DNA of 64,000 nt from Candidatus Schneewindia gallinarum (GTDB taxonomy: Bacteria; Bacillota; Clostridia; Oscillospirales; Ruminococcaceae), in NCBI GenBank assembly GCA_904420175.1, contig CAJFUF010000007.1:1-64000 (forward strand). The letters are read 5' to 3'. The stretch's first letter is position 1. Every line of letters starts with the position of its first letter. Below the pieces are notes generated by a model. That model ran no database searches. It saw nothing but the letters and a program-made list of their open reading frames with translations, and was not told the origin of the DNA. Position numbers and translations under genes: made by a program. Positions 45,155-54,301 of the stretch are shown piece by piece.

Positions 45155-45781
45155 TTATCTGATAAAATTTGTCCTGTAGCGTTTCTCATTTTCCGGCCGG
45201 GTAATACCTGTCGCTTTTCCTGCGTCAATACACTTCAACAGCCAAGCCATGTTGTGCGCCAGATTGCGCATGGTCTGCAGGCCCTCCTCGTCCTTCCGTA
45301 CCTCCTCCGGCGTGTTGCCGTGCACCATGTTCCAATAGGTGGAGGAGACCACCGGCATCTGTGCAATGGTAAAGTACTTGTTCAGCACGTCGGTGCTGGC
45401 TGTGGTGCCTGCCCGGCGGGCGGAGGCAACCGCTGCGCCCGGCTTGTGGGCAAACGCCGCACCGCCTGCATAAAACGCCCTGTCCAGCACAGACAGGATC
45501 CTGCCGCTGGGGTGTGCATAGTACACCGGGGTGCCAAACACAAAGCCGTCTGACAAAGCGGCCTTGGCAATCAATTCATTCACCATATCATCGTCAAACA
45601 CACACTGGTTGTCAAGCTCCGCACACTTTCCACATGCGACGCAGTCCCGCACCGGACGCGGGCCCAGCTGAAAAATTTCTGTTTCAATCCCCTCTTCATT
45701 TAGCGTCTTTTCCACCTCGCTTAGCGCGGTAAAGGTGCAGCCTGCGCTTTTTGAACTTCCATTCACCAGTAAAACCTTCAT
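45155..45781 (-). CDS. Flavodoxin-family protein with iron-sulfur-flavoprotein Cys motif
   Basis: The 208-residue protein has the NADPH-dependent FMN reductase/flavodoxin-like fold, with the FMN phosphate loop VNGSSKSAGCT and GTPVYYAHPSG. It also has C-VA-C-GK-C-(6)-C near residues 50-62, the compact motif of iron-sulfur flavoproteins that bind a [4Fe-4S] cluster. It would be an electron-transfer flavoprotein. It lies between miaB and the YlbF gene, both tied to Fe-S chemistry, so a role as electron donor is possible but unproven. ATG 45781 is preferred over TTG 45787 from the GGAAGGAAG spacing. Confidence 0.82.
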   Translation of the reverse strand: MKVLLVNGSSKSAGCTFTALSEVEKTLNEEGIETEIFQLGPRPVRDCVACGKCAELDNQCVFDDDMVNELIAKAALSDGFVFGTPVYYAHPSGRILSVLDRAFYAGGAAFAHKPGAAVASARRAGTTASTDVLNKYFTIAQMPVVSSTYWNMVHGNTPEEVRKDEEGLQTMRNLAHNMAWLLKCIDAGKATGITRPENEKRYRTNFIR

Positions 45782-45804
45782 GTTCAAGCTTCCTTCCTGT
45801 TAAA

Positions 45805-47208
45805 TTACTCTATTGTGCCGGTCAGGCACCAGCTTGTGGCTCCCTCGGCCTTAAACTGCTTAAATTGCCCGATACTGTCCTCTGTCCCTGGTCCCTGGGC
45901 AACAATGCCACCGCTGGTTCTGCCGGACAGTGTCCCGGGGGTGCGCCCTGCCCCCTCCACCAGAATGCGGAAGGTGCGCCCCACACGGGCCCGGTTGTTT
46001 CTTTCGCTGATGTCCCGAACTGCTTTCAGCAACTGCCGCTGCCAGACAACCTTCGTTTCATAGGGGACCGGATCGTCCATCTCTGCCGCCTTCGTGCCGC
46101 TTCGTCTTGAGTAGATAAAGGAGTAGACCATGTCGTAGCCCACCTCTTCCACAAGGTGCAGCGTGTCCAAAAACTCCTCATACGTCTCACCGGGGAAACC
46201 GGTAATAATGTCCGTGGACAGCGTTAAGTCCGGAATTGTCTTTTTCGCGTAACCGACCAGATCCCGGTACTGGCCGATGGTATAATGCCGGTTCATGGCC
46301 GCCAACACACGGTCGTTCCCAGACTGCACCGGAAGGTGCAGGTGCCGCTCAATTTTTTCGCTTCCTGCCATGACATCAATTAACCTGCGGGAGGCATCCT
46401 TCGGGTGGGATGTCATAAACCGCAGCAGAAAATCGCCGGGCAAATCCGCCAGCTGCTCCAGCAGGGATGGAAAATCACATTTTTCGGAAAGCCCCCTCCC
46501 GTAGGAGTTGACGTTTTGTCCCAGCAGCGTAATTTCCTTATATCCCTCGTCAATCAGGCGCTTCGCCTCCTCCAGCACGTCCTGTGGGCGGCGGCTGCGT
46601 TCCCTGCCGCGGACGTAGGGGACAATGCAGTAGGAGCAGAAGTTGTTGCACCCGACCATGATGGGCAGATATGCCTTTGCGCCGGCCTCGCGCCGGACGG
46701 GCAGCTCCTCATGGATGGTGTTGTCGCTGTCGTCCAGGTTGAGCGTACGCCTCCCCTCCTGCAGCAGTGACAGCAGCATATCCGGCAGCTGGTGTGCCAC
46801 ATGGGTACCGAAAATCAGATCCACATAGGGGTAGCTTTTCTTCATTTTTTCTGCCACCTGAGGCTGCTGAACCATGCACCCGCACACCCCGAGAATGACG
46901 GAGGGGTTCTGCTCCTTCTTCTTTTTCAGGGCCCCAACATTGCCGAACACCCGGTCCTCCGCATGCTCGCGTACCGCGCAGGTGTTGTACAAAATAAGGT
47001 CCGCATTGGCTGTGTCCTCCGTAAAGCCGAAGCCCATGCCCGCAAGCAGGCCCTTCAGCTTCTCCCCATCCGCCACATTCTGCTGGCAACCAAAGCTGTG
47101 CACCAGTGCCAGCGGCGCATGCAGCGGAAAACGGGAGGGCAGCAGCTCCCTCACCTGCTCCATTTTGTACTGCAATTCCCTGTTCAATCCACACGTCAAC
47201 CTTTCCAA
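45805..47208 (-). CDS. miaB: tRNA-2-methylthio-N6-dimethylallyladenosine synthase
   Basis: MiaB adds a methylthio group to i6A37 of tRNA, using radical SAM chemistry. The UPF0004 domain has the auxiliary cluster cysteines (SFGCQQN, LYNTCAV, GVCGCM), the radical SAM motif is NNFCSYCIVPYVRGRE (C-x3-C-x2-C), and a TRAM domain ends the protein (about 395-455). The frame can begin at TTG 47208, but the predicted transcription start is only about six bases before it. An ATG at 47163 is a second choice, although homologues tend to be longer. The call is firm, the start is not. Confidence 0.95.
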   Translation of the reverse strand: MERLTCGLNRELQYKMEQVRELLPSRFPLHAPLALVHSFGCQQNVADGEKLKGLLAGMGFGFTEDTANADLILYNTCAVREHAEDRVFGNVGALKKKKEQNPSVILGVCGCMVQQPQVAEKMKKSYPYVDLIFGTHVAHQLPDMLLSLLQEGRRTLNLDDSDNTIHEELPVRREAGAKAYLPIMVGCNNFCSYCIVPYVRGRERSRRPQDVLEEAKRLIDEGYKEITLLGQNVNSYGRGLSEKCDFPSLLEQLADLPGDFLLRFMTSHPKDASRRLIDVMAGSEKIERHLHLPVQSGNDRVLAAMNRHYTIGQYRDLVGYAKKTIPDLTLSTDIITGFPGETYEEFLDTLHLVEEVGYDMVYSFIYSRRSGTKAAEMDDPVPYETKVVWQRQLLKAVRDISERNNRARVGRTFRILVEGAGRTPGTLSGRTSGGIVAQGPGTEDSIGQFKQFKAEGATSWCLTGTIE

Positions 47209-47221
47209 ACCTAATTAAATT

Positions 47222-47250
47222 AGTATACCAGAAAAACCGGCTTTTTTCAA
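47222..47250 (-). promoter_or_regulatory. Promoter of the miaB cluster
   Basis: On the minus strand TTGAAA (47245-47250) and TATACT (47222-47227) are exactly 17 bases apart. It overlaps the tail of the uvrA terminator and is the only obvious promoter ahead of the miaB-to-rluA gene run. Confidence 0.82.
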
Positions 47251-47279
47251 CAAAGGCACAGTCCGTCCCGGACTGTGCC
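47240..47279 (-). terminator. Intrinsic terminator after uvrA
   Basis: The stem GGCACAGTCC/GGACTGTGCC (47255-47264 and 47270-47279, five-base loop) is followed on the minus strand by TTTGTTG and a run of A. It starts 7 bases after the uvrA stop. Confidence 0.82.
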
Positions 47280-47285
47280 CCCCTG

Positions 47286-50111
47286 TTATTTCAGCACCTT
47301 TTTCAGATACTGCCCGGTATAGGAGTCTGCACACTGCGCGACCTCCTCCGGTGTGCCGCACACCACAATGGTGCCGCCCTTGTCGCCCCCCTCAGGGCCA
47401 AGGTCAATGATATGGTCCGCCGTCTTAATCACATCCAGATTATGCTCGATAACCACCACGGTGTTGCCTGTTTCCACCAGTTCGTTTAAAACTTCTATCA
47501 GCCGGTGGACATCCGCCGCATGCAGACCGGTGGTCGGCTCATCCAGAATATAGATGGTTTTTCCGGTGGAGCGCTTACTTAACTCTGTCGCCAGCTTGAC
47601 ACGCTGTGCCTCACCGCCGGACAGGGTGGTGGCAGGCTGTCCAATTTTTACGTAGCCGAGGCCCACCTCGCAAAGGGTCTGCAACTTACGCTTGATTTTG
47701 GGCAGATTCTGGAAGAATTCCAGCCCCTCCTCCACGGTCATTTCCAGCACATCGCTGATGGTTTTGCCCTTGTAGTGCACCTCCAGCGTCTCCCGGTTAT
47801 AGCGCTTTCCCTTGCACACGTCGCAGGGGACAAACACGTCCGGAAGAAAATGCATCTCGATTTTAATAATGCCGTCGCCCTGGCATGCCTCGCACCGGCC
47901 GCCCTTCACGTTAAAGGAAAACCGGCTGGAGGTGTAGCCGCGCAGCTTTGCTTCCGCCGTGGTGGCAAACACGTCGCGGATGTCGGTGAATACCCCGGTA
48001 TAAGTTGCCGGGTTGGAGCGGGGTGTTCTGCCGATGGGCGCCTGGTTGATGTCAATTACTTTGTCAAGGTATTCTATCCCATCCATCCCGTCAAAATCAC
48101 CGGCATGGATCCGCGCGCCGTTCAGCTCCGCCGCAAGGTGCTTGTAAAGAATTTCATTGATAAGTGAACTTTTGCCTGAGCCGGACACACCGGTCACACA
48201 GGTAAAGGTGCCCAGCGGGATGTCCACATCGATGTTTTTCAGGTTGTTCTGGCGCGCGCCCCTTATCTTCAGGTGCTTGCCGTTGCCCGGCCTGCGGCTT
48301 TCCGGCACAGGAACCTTTTTCGCGCCGGAGAGGTACTGGCCCGTGATGGAATCCTTACAGGCCATGATGTCGTCCACCGTCCCGGCACACACCACCTCGC
48401 CCCCGTGCACGCCGGCACCGGGGCCGATATCCACAATAAAGTCCGCTGCGCGCATGGTGTCGTCGTCATGTTCCACCACCAGCACGGTGTTGCCAAGGTC
48501 ACGCAGGTTTTTCAGCGTGCCAATCAGCTTGTCGTTATCACGCTGGTGCAGGCCGATGCTGGGTTCGTCCAAAATGTAGACCACGCCCATCAGAGAGGAT
48601 CCGATCTGCGTGGCCAGCCTGATTCGCTGGCTTTCGCCGCCGGACAGGGTGGTGGCGCTGCGGGACAGGGTCAGGTAGTCCAGCCCCACATTCAGTAAAA
48701 ATTGCAGGCGCGCGCGGATTTCCTTTAAAATCCGGTCGCCAATCATGTGCTCTTTCTCAGAAAGGGTAATGCCGTCTAAAAACGCCAGCAGCTCCCCGAT
48801 GCTCATTCCGCAAAGCTCGCTGATATTTTTCCCGCCGACGGTTACAGCCAAAGACTCTTTACGCAGTCGGGTGCCGTGGCATTCGGGACATGGCTCCTCG
48901 CTCATGCAGGACTCAATTTCATCACGGGCATAGTCACTGTTCGTCTCACGGTAGCGGCGCTCCAGATTGGTGATAATCCCCTCAAAAGCGGCCTGGTAGG
49001 TTCCCCGTCCATACTCGCTTTCCCTTGTGACCTGAAGCTTTTCCCCGTCTGTGCCGTACAGCAGGATGTTCACAATTTTCTTGTCCAGGTTTTTCACCGG
49101 CGTGTCCAGCGAAAAATTGTATTTTTTTGCCAGCGCCTTGTAATACATCATGGCAATGGTGGAGCTATCCCCCACCGACCAGCCGCTGGCCTTGATGGCG
49201 CCCTGCATGATGGACAGGTTTTTGTTGGGGATGACCAGTTTCGGGTCAATTTTCTTAAAGGTGCCCAGCCCTGTACATTTGGGGCATGCACCGTAGGGGT
49301 TGTTGAAGGAGAACATCCGGGGCGTCAGCTCTTCAATGCTGACGCCGTGCTCTGCACAGGCGTAATTCTGGGAGAACATCATCTCCTCCCCGTCCACGAC
49401 GTCCACAATGACAAGGCCGCCGGACAGCTCCGTCGCCGTCTCCACCGAGTCGGCAAGGCGGGAGCGAATGCTCTCGCTTACCACCAGGCGGTCCACCACA
49501 ATTTCAATGCTGTGCTTAAAATTTTTCTCCAGCTTAATGCTTTCGGACAGGTCGTAAAGGTTGCCGTCCACCCGCACACGGGCGAAGCCTGCGCGCCGTG
49601 CGGCCTCAAACTCCTTCACGTGCTCGCCCTTGCGCTGGCGCACCACCGGCGCCAAAACCTGAATACGGGTTTTCTCTGGCAGGGACAGCACCTGGTCCAC
49701 AATCTGGTCCACCGTCTGCTGCTTAATCTCCTTGCCGCACACCGGGCAGTGCGGGATACCAATACGCGCATACAGCAGGCGCAGGTAGTCATAAATTTCC
49801 GTGACCGTGCCCACTGTGGAGCGCGGGTTGTGGGAGGTGGTTTTCTGATCGATGGAGATGGCGGGGGACAGCCCCTCAATAGAGTCCACATCCGGCTTGT
49901 CCATCTGGCCTAAAAACTGGCGGGCATAGCTGGACAGGCTTTCCATATACCGGCGCTGGCCGTCCGCAAAAATGGTATCAAACGCAAGGGACGACTTGCC
50001 GGAACCGGACAGGCCGGTCAGCACAACCAGCTTGTCCCGCGGAATGTCCAAATTGATATTTTTCAGATTGTGCTCTCTGGCACCTCTGATTTTAATGATT
50101 TCCTTTGGCAT
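47286..50111 (-). CDS. uvrA: UvrA, excinuclease ABC subunit A
   Basis: UvrA finds bulky DNA lesions and loads UvrB. The 941-residue protein has two ABC-type ATPase modules, with Walker [11 protein letters not shown] near residue 35 and VSGSGKSS in the second half, ABC signatures LSGGESQR and LSGGEAQR, and zinc modules ([29 protein letters not shown] with CDVCKGKR). It is ten bases after uvrB. The terminator follows directly, so uvrBA is a two-gene unit. Confidence 0.98.
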   Translation of the reverse strand: MPKEIIKIRGAREHNLKNINLDIPRDKLVVLTGLSGSGKSSLAFDTIFADGQRRYMESLSSYARQFLGQMDKPDVDSIEGLSPAISIDQKTTSHNPRSTVGTVTEIYDYLRLLYARIGIPHCPVCGKEIKQQTVDQIVDQVLSLPEKTRIQVLAPVVRQRKGEHVKEFEAARRAGFARVRVDGNLYDLSESIKLEKNFKHSIEIVVDRLVVSESIRSRLADSVETATELSGGLVIVDVVDGEEMMFSQNYACAEHGVSIEELTPRMFSFNNPYGACPKCTGLGTFKKIDPKLVIPNKNLSIMQGAIKASGWSVGDSSTIAMMYYKALAKKYNFSLDTPVKNLDKKIVNILLYGTDGEKLQVTRESEYGRGTYQAAFEGIITNLERRYRETNSDYARDEIESCMSEEPCPECHGTRLRKESLAVTVGGKNISELCGMSIGELLAFLDGITLSEKEHMIGDRILKEIRARLQFLLNVGLDYLTLSRSATTLSGGESQRIRLATQIGSSLMGVVYILDEPSIGLHQRDNDKLIGTLKNLRDLGNTVLVVEHDDDTMRAADFIVDIGPGAGVHGGEVVCAGTVDDIMACKDSITGQYLSGAKKVPVPESRRPGNGKHLKIRGARQNNLKNIDVDIPLGTFTCVTGVSGSGKSSLINEILYKHLAAELNGARIHAGDFDGMDGIEYLDKVIDINQAPIGRTPRSNPATYTGVFTDIRDVFATTAEAKLRGYTSSRFSFNVKGGRCEACQGDGIIKIEMHFLPDVFVPCDVCKGKRYNRETLEVHYKGKTISDVLEMTVEEGLEFFQNLPKIKRKLQTLCEVGLGYVKIGQPATTLSGGEAQRVKLATELSKRSTGKTIYILDEPTTGLHAADVHRLIEVLNELVETGNTVVVIEHNLDVIKTADHIIDLGPEGGDKGGTIVVCGTPEEVAQCADSYTGQYLKKVLK

Positions 50112-50120
50112 AAAAAGGGC

Positions 50121-52100
50121 CTACTTCCTTCCTTTCAACTTGTTGTTTCCCTGCAGCTTACTAATTTTGTCGCGCAGGTAGGCGGCGTGCTCGAACTCCA
50201 GCAGTTTGGCCGCCTCCTTCATCTCTTTCTGCAGCTGGGCAATCAGTTCTTCCCGCTCCCTCTTCGTCAGGCGCTTCTTCCCTTCCAGGCCGCCCGTCTC
50301 CTTCTTGGAGATTTCAATAATATCACGCACACCCTTATGAATCGTGGTGGGGACAATGCCGTGCTCCGCGTTATAGCGGCTTTGGATCTCCCGGCGGCGG
50401 TTCGTCTCCGAGATGGCGCGCTCCATGCTGGGGGTAACGCTGTCTGCGTACATGATCACCTTACCGTCCGCATTTCTCGCGGCACGGCCGATGGTCTGTA
50501 TCAAAGAAGTTTCGCTGCGCAGGAATCCCTCCTTATCCGCGTCCAAAATGGCCACAAGGGAGACCTCCGGAATATCCAACCCCTCTCTGAGCAGGTTAAT
50601 GCCAATTAACACATCGATGGCACCGGTACGCAGGTCGCGGATGATCTCCATACGCTCCATGGTGTCAATGTCATAGTGCATGTAGGTCACTTTGACACCC
50701 AGTTTCTCAAAGTAATCCGTCAGGTTTTCCGCCATCTTTTTTGTCAGTGTGGTAATCAGCACCCGTTCGTGCCGCTCTACCCGCTTGTTGATTTCCCCGA
50801 GCAAATCCTCAATCTGCCCCTCCACCGGGCGCACGGAAATTTCCGGGTCAAGCAGCCCGGTGGGACGGATGACCTGCTCCGCGATTTGGGTGCTGTGCTC
50901 CCGTTCAAAGGGGCCCGGCGTGGCGGACACAAAGACAATCTGGTTTAGTTTGTTATAAAACTCGTCAAAATTCAGCGGACGGTTATCAAATGCGCTGGGC
51001 AGGCGGAAGCCGTAGTCCACCAGGTTCTTCTTCCTTGCATAGTCCCCGCCGTACATGCCGCGCACCTGCGGCAGGGTGACATGGGACTCATCCACGAACA
51101 GCAGGAAATCTTCAGGGAAATAGTCCAGCAGGGTGAAAGGGATACTGCCGGCCGGACGGCCTGCCAGCACGCGGGAATAGTTTTCAATTCCCTTACACAC
51201 GCCGATTTCTGCCAGCAGCTCCATATCGTAACGGGTGCGCTGCTCAATCCGCTGCGCCTCCAAAAGCTGGCCGCGCTCCTTAAAGTAACGGATACGCTCC
51301 TCCAGCTCCCGTTCCAGCTCCGCCAGGGCGGGCTTCATCTGTTCCTGCGGAAAGATGTAGTGCGAAGCGGGATAGATGGCCACATGCTGGCGCGTGGAAA
51401 GCAGCTCCCCCGTGGTGGTGTTGATGTCCGAGATACGGTCGATTTCATCGCCGAACAGCTCAATGCGAATGGCATTTTCCCCGGAGTAGGCGGGGAATAC
51501 CTCAATCACGTCACCGCGCACACGAAATTTGTTGCGGATGAAGTTCATATCGTTGCGCTCGTACTGCAGTTCCACCAGCTTGGCAAGCAGTTCGTCCCGG
51601 GGCTTCTCCATTCCCACGCGCAGCGACAAAATCATGTTTTTGTAGTCGATTGGGTTACCGAGGGAGTAAATGCAGCTGACGCTGGAGACCACAATGACGT
51701 CCCTGCGCTCTGCCAGGGATGAGGTGGCTGAATGGCGCAGCTTATCGATTTCGTCATTAATCTGGCTGTCCTTTTCAATGTAGGTGTCCGTTCCCGGGAT
51801 ATACGCCTCCGGCTGGTAATAATCGTAGTAGGAGACAAAGTATTCCACTGCGTTTTCCGGAAAAAACTCGCGAAACTCGGAACACAGCTGCGCTGCAAGC
51901 GTTTTGTTGTGCGCCAGTACCAGCGTCGGCCGGTTGGCCTGTGCGATCACATTTGCCATGGTAAACGTCTTGCCGGAGCCCGTGACGCCAAGCAGCGTCT
52001 GCTCCTTATCACCGCGGGCAATGCCCGCAACCAATTTTTCAATTGCCTCCGGCTGGTCGCCGGTGGGCCGGTAATCGCTGACCAACTTAAAATGGTCCAA
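50121..52100 (-). CDS. uvrB: UvrB, excinuclease ABC subunit B
   Basis: UvrB is the DNA-damage verifying helicase. The 659-residue protein has the Walker A motif [10 protein letters not shown], the beta-hairpin region with [12 protein letters not shown], the helicase motifs including [11 protein letters not shown] and TIGRAARN, and a C-terminal UVR domain. The start codon is TTG with AGGGGG seven bases ahead. It has its own promoter and leads uvrA. No LexA box was found near the promoter. Confidence 0.98.
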   Translation of the reverse strand: MDHFKLVSDYRPTGDQPEAIEKLVAGIARGDKEQTLLGVTGSGKTFTMANVIAQANRPTLVLAHNKTLAAQLCSEFREFFPENAVEYFVSYYDYYQPEAYIPGTDTYIEKDSQINDEIDKLRHSATSSLAERRDVIVVSSVSCIYSLGNPIDYKNMILSLRVGMEKPRDELLAKLVELQYERNDMNFIRNKFRVRGDVIEVFPAYSGENAIRIELFGDEIDRISDINTTTGELLSTRQHVAIYPASHYIFPQEQMKPALAELERELEERIRYFKERGQLLEAQRIEQRTRYDMELLAEIGVCKGIENYSRVLAGRPAGSIPFTLLDYFPEDFLLFVDESHVTLPQVRGMYGGDYARKKNLVDYGFRLPSAFDNRPLNFDEFYNKLNQIVFVSATPGPFEREHSTQIAEQVIRPTGLLDPEISVRPVEGQIEDLLGEINKRVERHERVLITTLTKKMAENLTDYFEKLGVKVTYMHYDIDTMERMEIIRDLRTGAIDVLIGINLLREGLDIPEVSLVAILDADKEGFLRSETSLIQTIGRAARNADGKVIMYADSVTPSMERAISETNRRREIQSRYNAEHGIVPTTIHKGVRDIIEISKKETGGLEGKKRLTKREREELIAQLQKEMKEAAKLLEFEHAAYLRDKISKLQGNNKLKGRK

Positions 52101-52148
52101 CGCGGTACCCCCTTTCAGTTTGTTTCTAGTATAGGCGCTTAGACACTA

Positions 52149-52177
52149 AGTATATCGTTTTTCCGAAACAAAATCAA
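52149..52177 (-). promoter_or_regulatory. Promoter of uvrBA
   Basis: On the minus strand TTGATT (52172-52177) and TATACT (52149-52154) are exactly 17 bases apart, about 50 bases before uvrB. A second TATACT lies closer to the gene but has no suitable -35. Confidence 0.75.
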
Positions 52178-52216
52178 TACCGGCACAGTATAGCTTGTCA
52201 ATTCCTGCCAATTTTC

Positions 52217-52255
52217 GTACAAAAAAGGACGGCACAAAGCCGTCCTTTTTTGTAC
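52217..52255 (-). terminator. Intrinsic terminator after radC
   Basis: A perfect 17-bp stem (GTACAAAAAAGGACGGC with its complement, five-base loop) has an A-run and a T-run on its two sides and can end transcription on either strand. It lies 99 bases after the radC stop and separates it from uvrB. Nothing else was seen in the 98 bases between. Confidence 0.85.
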
Positions 52256-52353
52256 GTTTTTTCACGCTGTTTTCCCGGTGGGTTTACAGAAGAACCTCTC
52301 CCCCGCCGCCTGTTTCAGTTCAGCCCGGGCGGTCGGCTTCTTCCCCGCGAACC

Positions 52354-53091
52354 TCAGTCCAAAAAGCCGCTTTCCTTAAAGGAAATATAGTCGTTATCGC
52401 AAAGAATGATGTGCTCGATCAGCTGGATATTCAGCAGATTCAGTGCACGCTGAAGCGTAGCGGTTGTGCTCCGGTCCTGCGCAGAGGGCAGCGCCGTGCC
52501 GGAGGGGTGGTTGTGTGCAACGGCAACGCGGGTCGCGCCAACCTTCAGGGCGAAGTCCGCAATTTTCTTTACGGAGATATCCACTGACGTGGAAGATCCT
52601 GCGCCCAGCATCTCCCATTTCAGCACCTTCAGCTTGTTATCAAGGCCGATAATCAGCACCGCCTCCTCCTTGCGTCCGAAAAACTTAGCCTTAACAAACT
52701 CGCCCACATCGGCGGTGGTGTTGAAGATGGTTCCTGTGCTGGAACGGTCATTCAGGTAGTAACGGCCGATTTCCGGAATCAGCTTTATCAGGGTTGCCGT
52801 GTGGTCCCCCACCCCCTTAACCTTGACAAGGCGGCTGTAGTCTGCGTCAAACACACCGGAGAAGGAGCCAAACTCCCGTATCAGCTCGTGTGCAAGCTCG
52901 TTGACGTCGCCGCGCGGGTTGGTGAAAAACAGAAGCAGTTCCAAGGCGTTATGCGGTTCAAAGTGGTCGAGCCCCTCTTTCAGAAAGCGCTTCTTCAGCC
53001 GTTCCCTGTGACCGGCATGCGGGTTCGCCGGTTTGTTTGCATTGTGTTCCTTTGGCAAGCCGTTTCCACCCTTTCCCCATGCGGTGCTCAT
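52354..53091 (-). CDS. radC: RadC/JAB-domain protein
   Basis: The 245-residue protein has a helix-hairpin-helix-like N-terminal region and a JAB/MPN domain with the metal motif HNHPSG-x4-S-x2-D. The name RadC is historical; a direct repair role is not supported in well-studied species. The frame opens at ATG 53091, but the predicted transcript start lies very near it and there is no SD. An in-frame TTG at 53058 has AAGGGTGG seven bases ahead and may be the real start. It is divergent from the plus-strand RluA gene. Confidence 0.92.
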   Translation of the reverse strand: MSTAWGKGGNGLPKEHNANKPANPHAGHRERLKKRFLKEGLDHFEPHNALELLLFFTNPRGDVNELAHELIREFGSFSGVFDADYSRLVKVKGVGDHTATLIKLIPEIGRYYLNDRSSTGTIFNTTADVGEFVKAKFFGRKEEAVLIIGLDNKLKVLKWEMLGAGSSTSVDISVKKIADFALKVGATRVAVAHNHPSGTALPSAQDRSTTATLQRALNLLNIQLIEHIILCDNDYISFKESGFLD

Positions 53092-53101
53092 TCATAGCTA
53101 C

Positions 53102-53107
53102 ATTATA
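53102..53107 (-). promoter_or_regulatory. Probable -10 of radC promoter
   Basis: On the minus strand TATAAT lies 17 bases from a weak -35 (TTCCAA). It starts only about ten bases before the radC ATG. Confidence 0.5.
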
Positions 53108-53211
53108 TACGAAAAATGGCGTTTTTGGAAGTAATATCCTCCATTTTCTTTTTTGGCGGACGCACGTTTACCGTTTCCCATGCGTCTTTCCGGCAGCAGC
53201 GCCAGATTTAT

Positions 53212-53219
53212 GCTATAAT
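53212..53219 (+). promoter_or_regulatory. Extended -10 promoter of the plus-strand rluA
   Basis: On the plus strand GCTATAAT with TG before it (TGCTATAAT) is an extended -10, 58 bases before the ATG. No good -35 lies at the usual distance (CGGCAG). It is divergent from the radC promoter. Confidence 0.6.
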
Positions 53220-53276
53220 ATAAAAATACCGTGGAAACTGGCCGCGGCAATCCACATAGAAGGAACAGAACCGTAT

Positions 53277-54236
53277 ATGAAGCAGATTACGATTACAAAA
53301 GACGACAGCGGACAGCGGCTTGACAAATTTATGGAGAAGGCCTTTCCGTTGCTGCCGCGCTCTCTGCTGTACCGGGGGCTGCGTCTAAAGCGCATTAAGC
53401 TTAACGGCAGGCGGTGCCAGGCTGGGGATCGGCTGCAGGAGGGCGATGTACTGAACCTGTATTTGAATGACGAATTTCTTGTCCGGCAGCCTGGAAAAGG
53501 CCCTTCCCTGTCCGCAGGGCCGGTTCAGGTCGTCTATGAGGATGACAACCTGCTGCTGGCGGACAAACCGGCCGGCCTGCTGTGCCACGAGGATGACAAG
53601 GAAAAATCCGACACGCTTATTGGCCGGGTGCAGCACTACCTGCTTGAAAAAGGCGACTACCGGCCGGATGACGCCCTGTCTTTTGCCCCGGCGCTGTGCA
53701 ACCGTATCGACCGCAACACGGCAGGGATTGTCATGGTCGCCAAAAATGCGCAGACACTGCGCATCCTGAACGAAAAAATCAAGCAGCATGAAATTGAAAA
53801 AGAATATCTGCTGATTGTCCACGGCCGCCTTCGTCAAAAGGAGGGTACCTTCTCCGACTGGCTGAAAAAAGACGCCGCCAGCAACACCGTGTCCGCCTGC
53901 CCCGCCGGTACGCCCGGTGCAAAACGCGCCGTTACCCACTACCGCGTTTTGAGAGAGAAGCCGGAGTTTTCACTGGTGCAGGTGCGGCTGGAGACAGGGC
54001 GCACCCACCAAATTCGTGTGCATTTTGCCTCCCACGGTCACCCGCTTCTGGGGGACGGGAAATATGGCAGCCACACAAGGCTCGGATCCAAAAGTTTTAA
54101 AAGTCAGTGCCTTTATTCCTACCGGCTGACGTTCGCCTTTGCCACCGACGCCGGAGCCCTCAACTATCTAAAGGGAAAAAGCTTTACAGTAAAAAACACG
54201 TGGGTGGAGCAGGAATTTGACCGGCTTCCGGAATGA
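53277..54236 (+). CDS. RluA-family pseudouridine synthase (RluC/D-like)
   Basis: This is the only plus-strand gene in the window. The 319-residue enzyme has an N-terminal S4-like domain (about 5-70) and the RluA catalytic domain with the aspartate in NRIDRNTAG and the GRTHQIRVHFASHGHPL motif. It modifies uridine in rRNA or tRNA; the site is not known. The chosen ATG at 53277 follows AGAAGGAA; a longer frame would run back across the radC promoter. A paralogue of it lies at 31065-31988. A strong palindromic terminator lies just downstream, shared with polC. Confidence 0.9.
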   Translation: MKQITITKDDSGQRLDKFMEKAFPLLPRSLLYRGLRLKRIKLNGRRCQAGDRLQEGDVLNLYLNDEFLVRQPGKGPSLSAGPVQVVYEDDNLLLADKPAGLLCHEDDKEKSDTLIGRVQHYLLEKGDYRPDDALSFAPALCNRIDRNTAGIVMVAKNAQTLRILNEKIKQHEIEKEYLLIVHGRLRQKEGTFSDWLKKDAASNTVSACPAGTPGAKRAVTHYRVLREKPEFSLVQVRLETGRTHQIRVHFASHGHPLLGDGKYGSHTRLGSKSFKSQCLYSYRLTFAFATDAGALNYLKGKSFTVKNTWVEQEFDRLPE

Positions 54237-54255
54237 ATGCTTGTGCCCACAGCAA

Positions 54256-54287
54256 AAAATGCGCCCGAACATGTTCGGGCGCATTTT
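54256..54287. terminator. Bidirectional terminator between rluA and polC
   Basis: A perfect 32-base palindrome (each arm AAAATGCGCCCGAACA or its complement) lies between the convergent rluA and polC genes. It has A- and T-runs on its two sides, so it can serve both. Confidence 0.9.
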
Positions 54288-54301
54288 CTTATGGCAGTTG
54301 G

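Noticed and set aside
52101-52217. Search for a LexA/DinR box at uvrBA
   Set aside because: No GAAC-N4-GTTC repeat near the promoter, so SOS control is not claimed.
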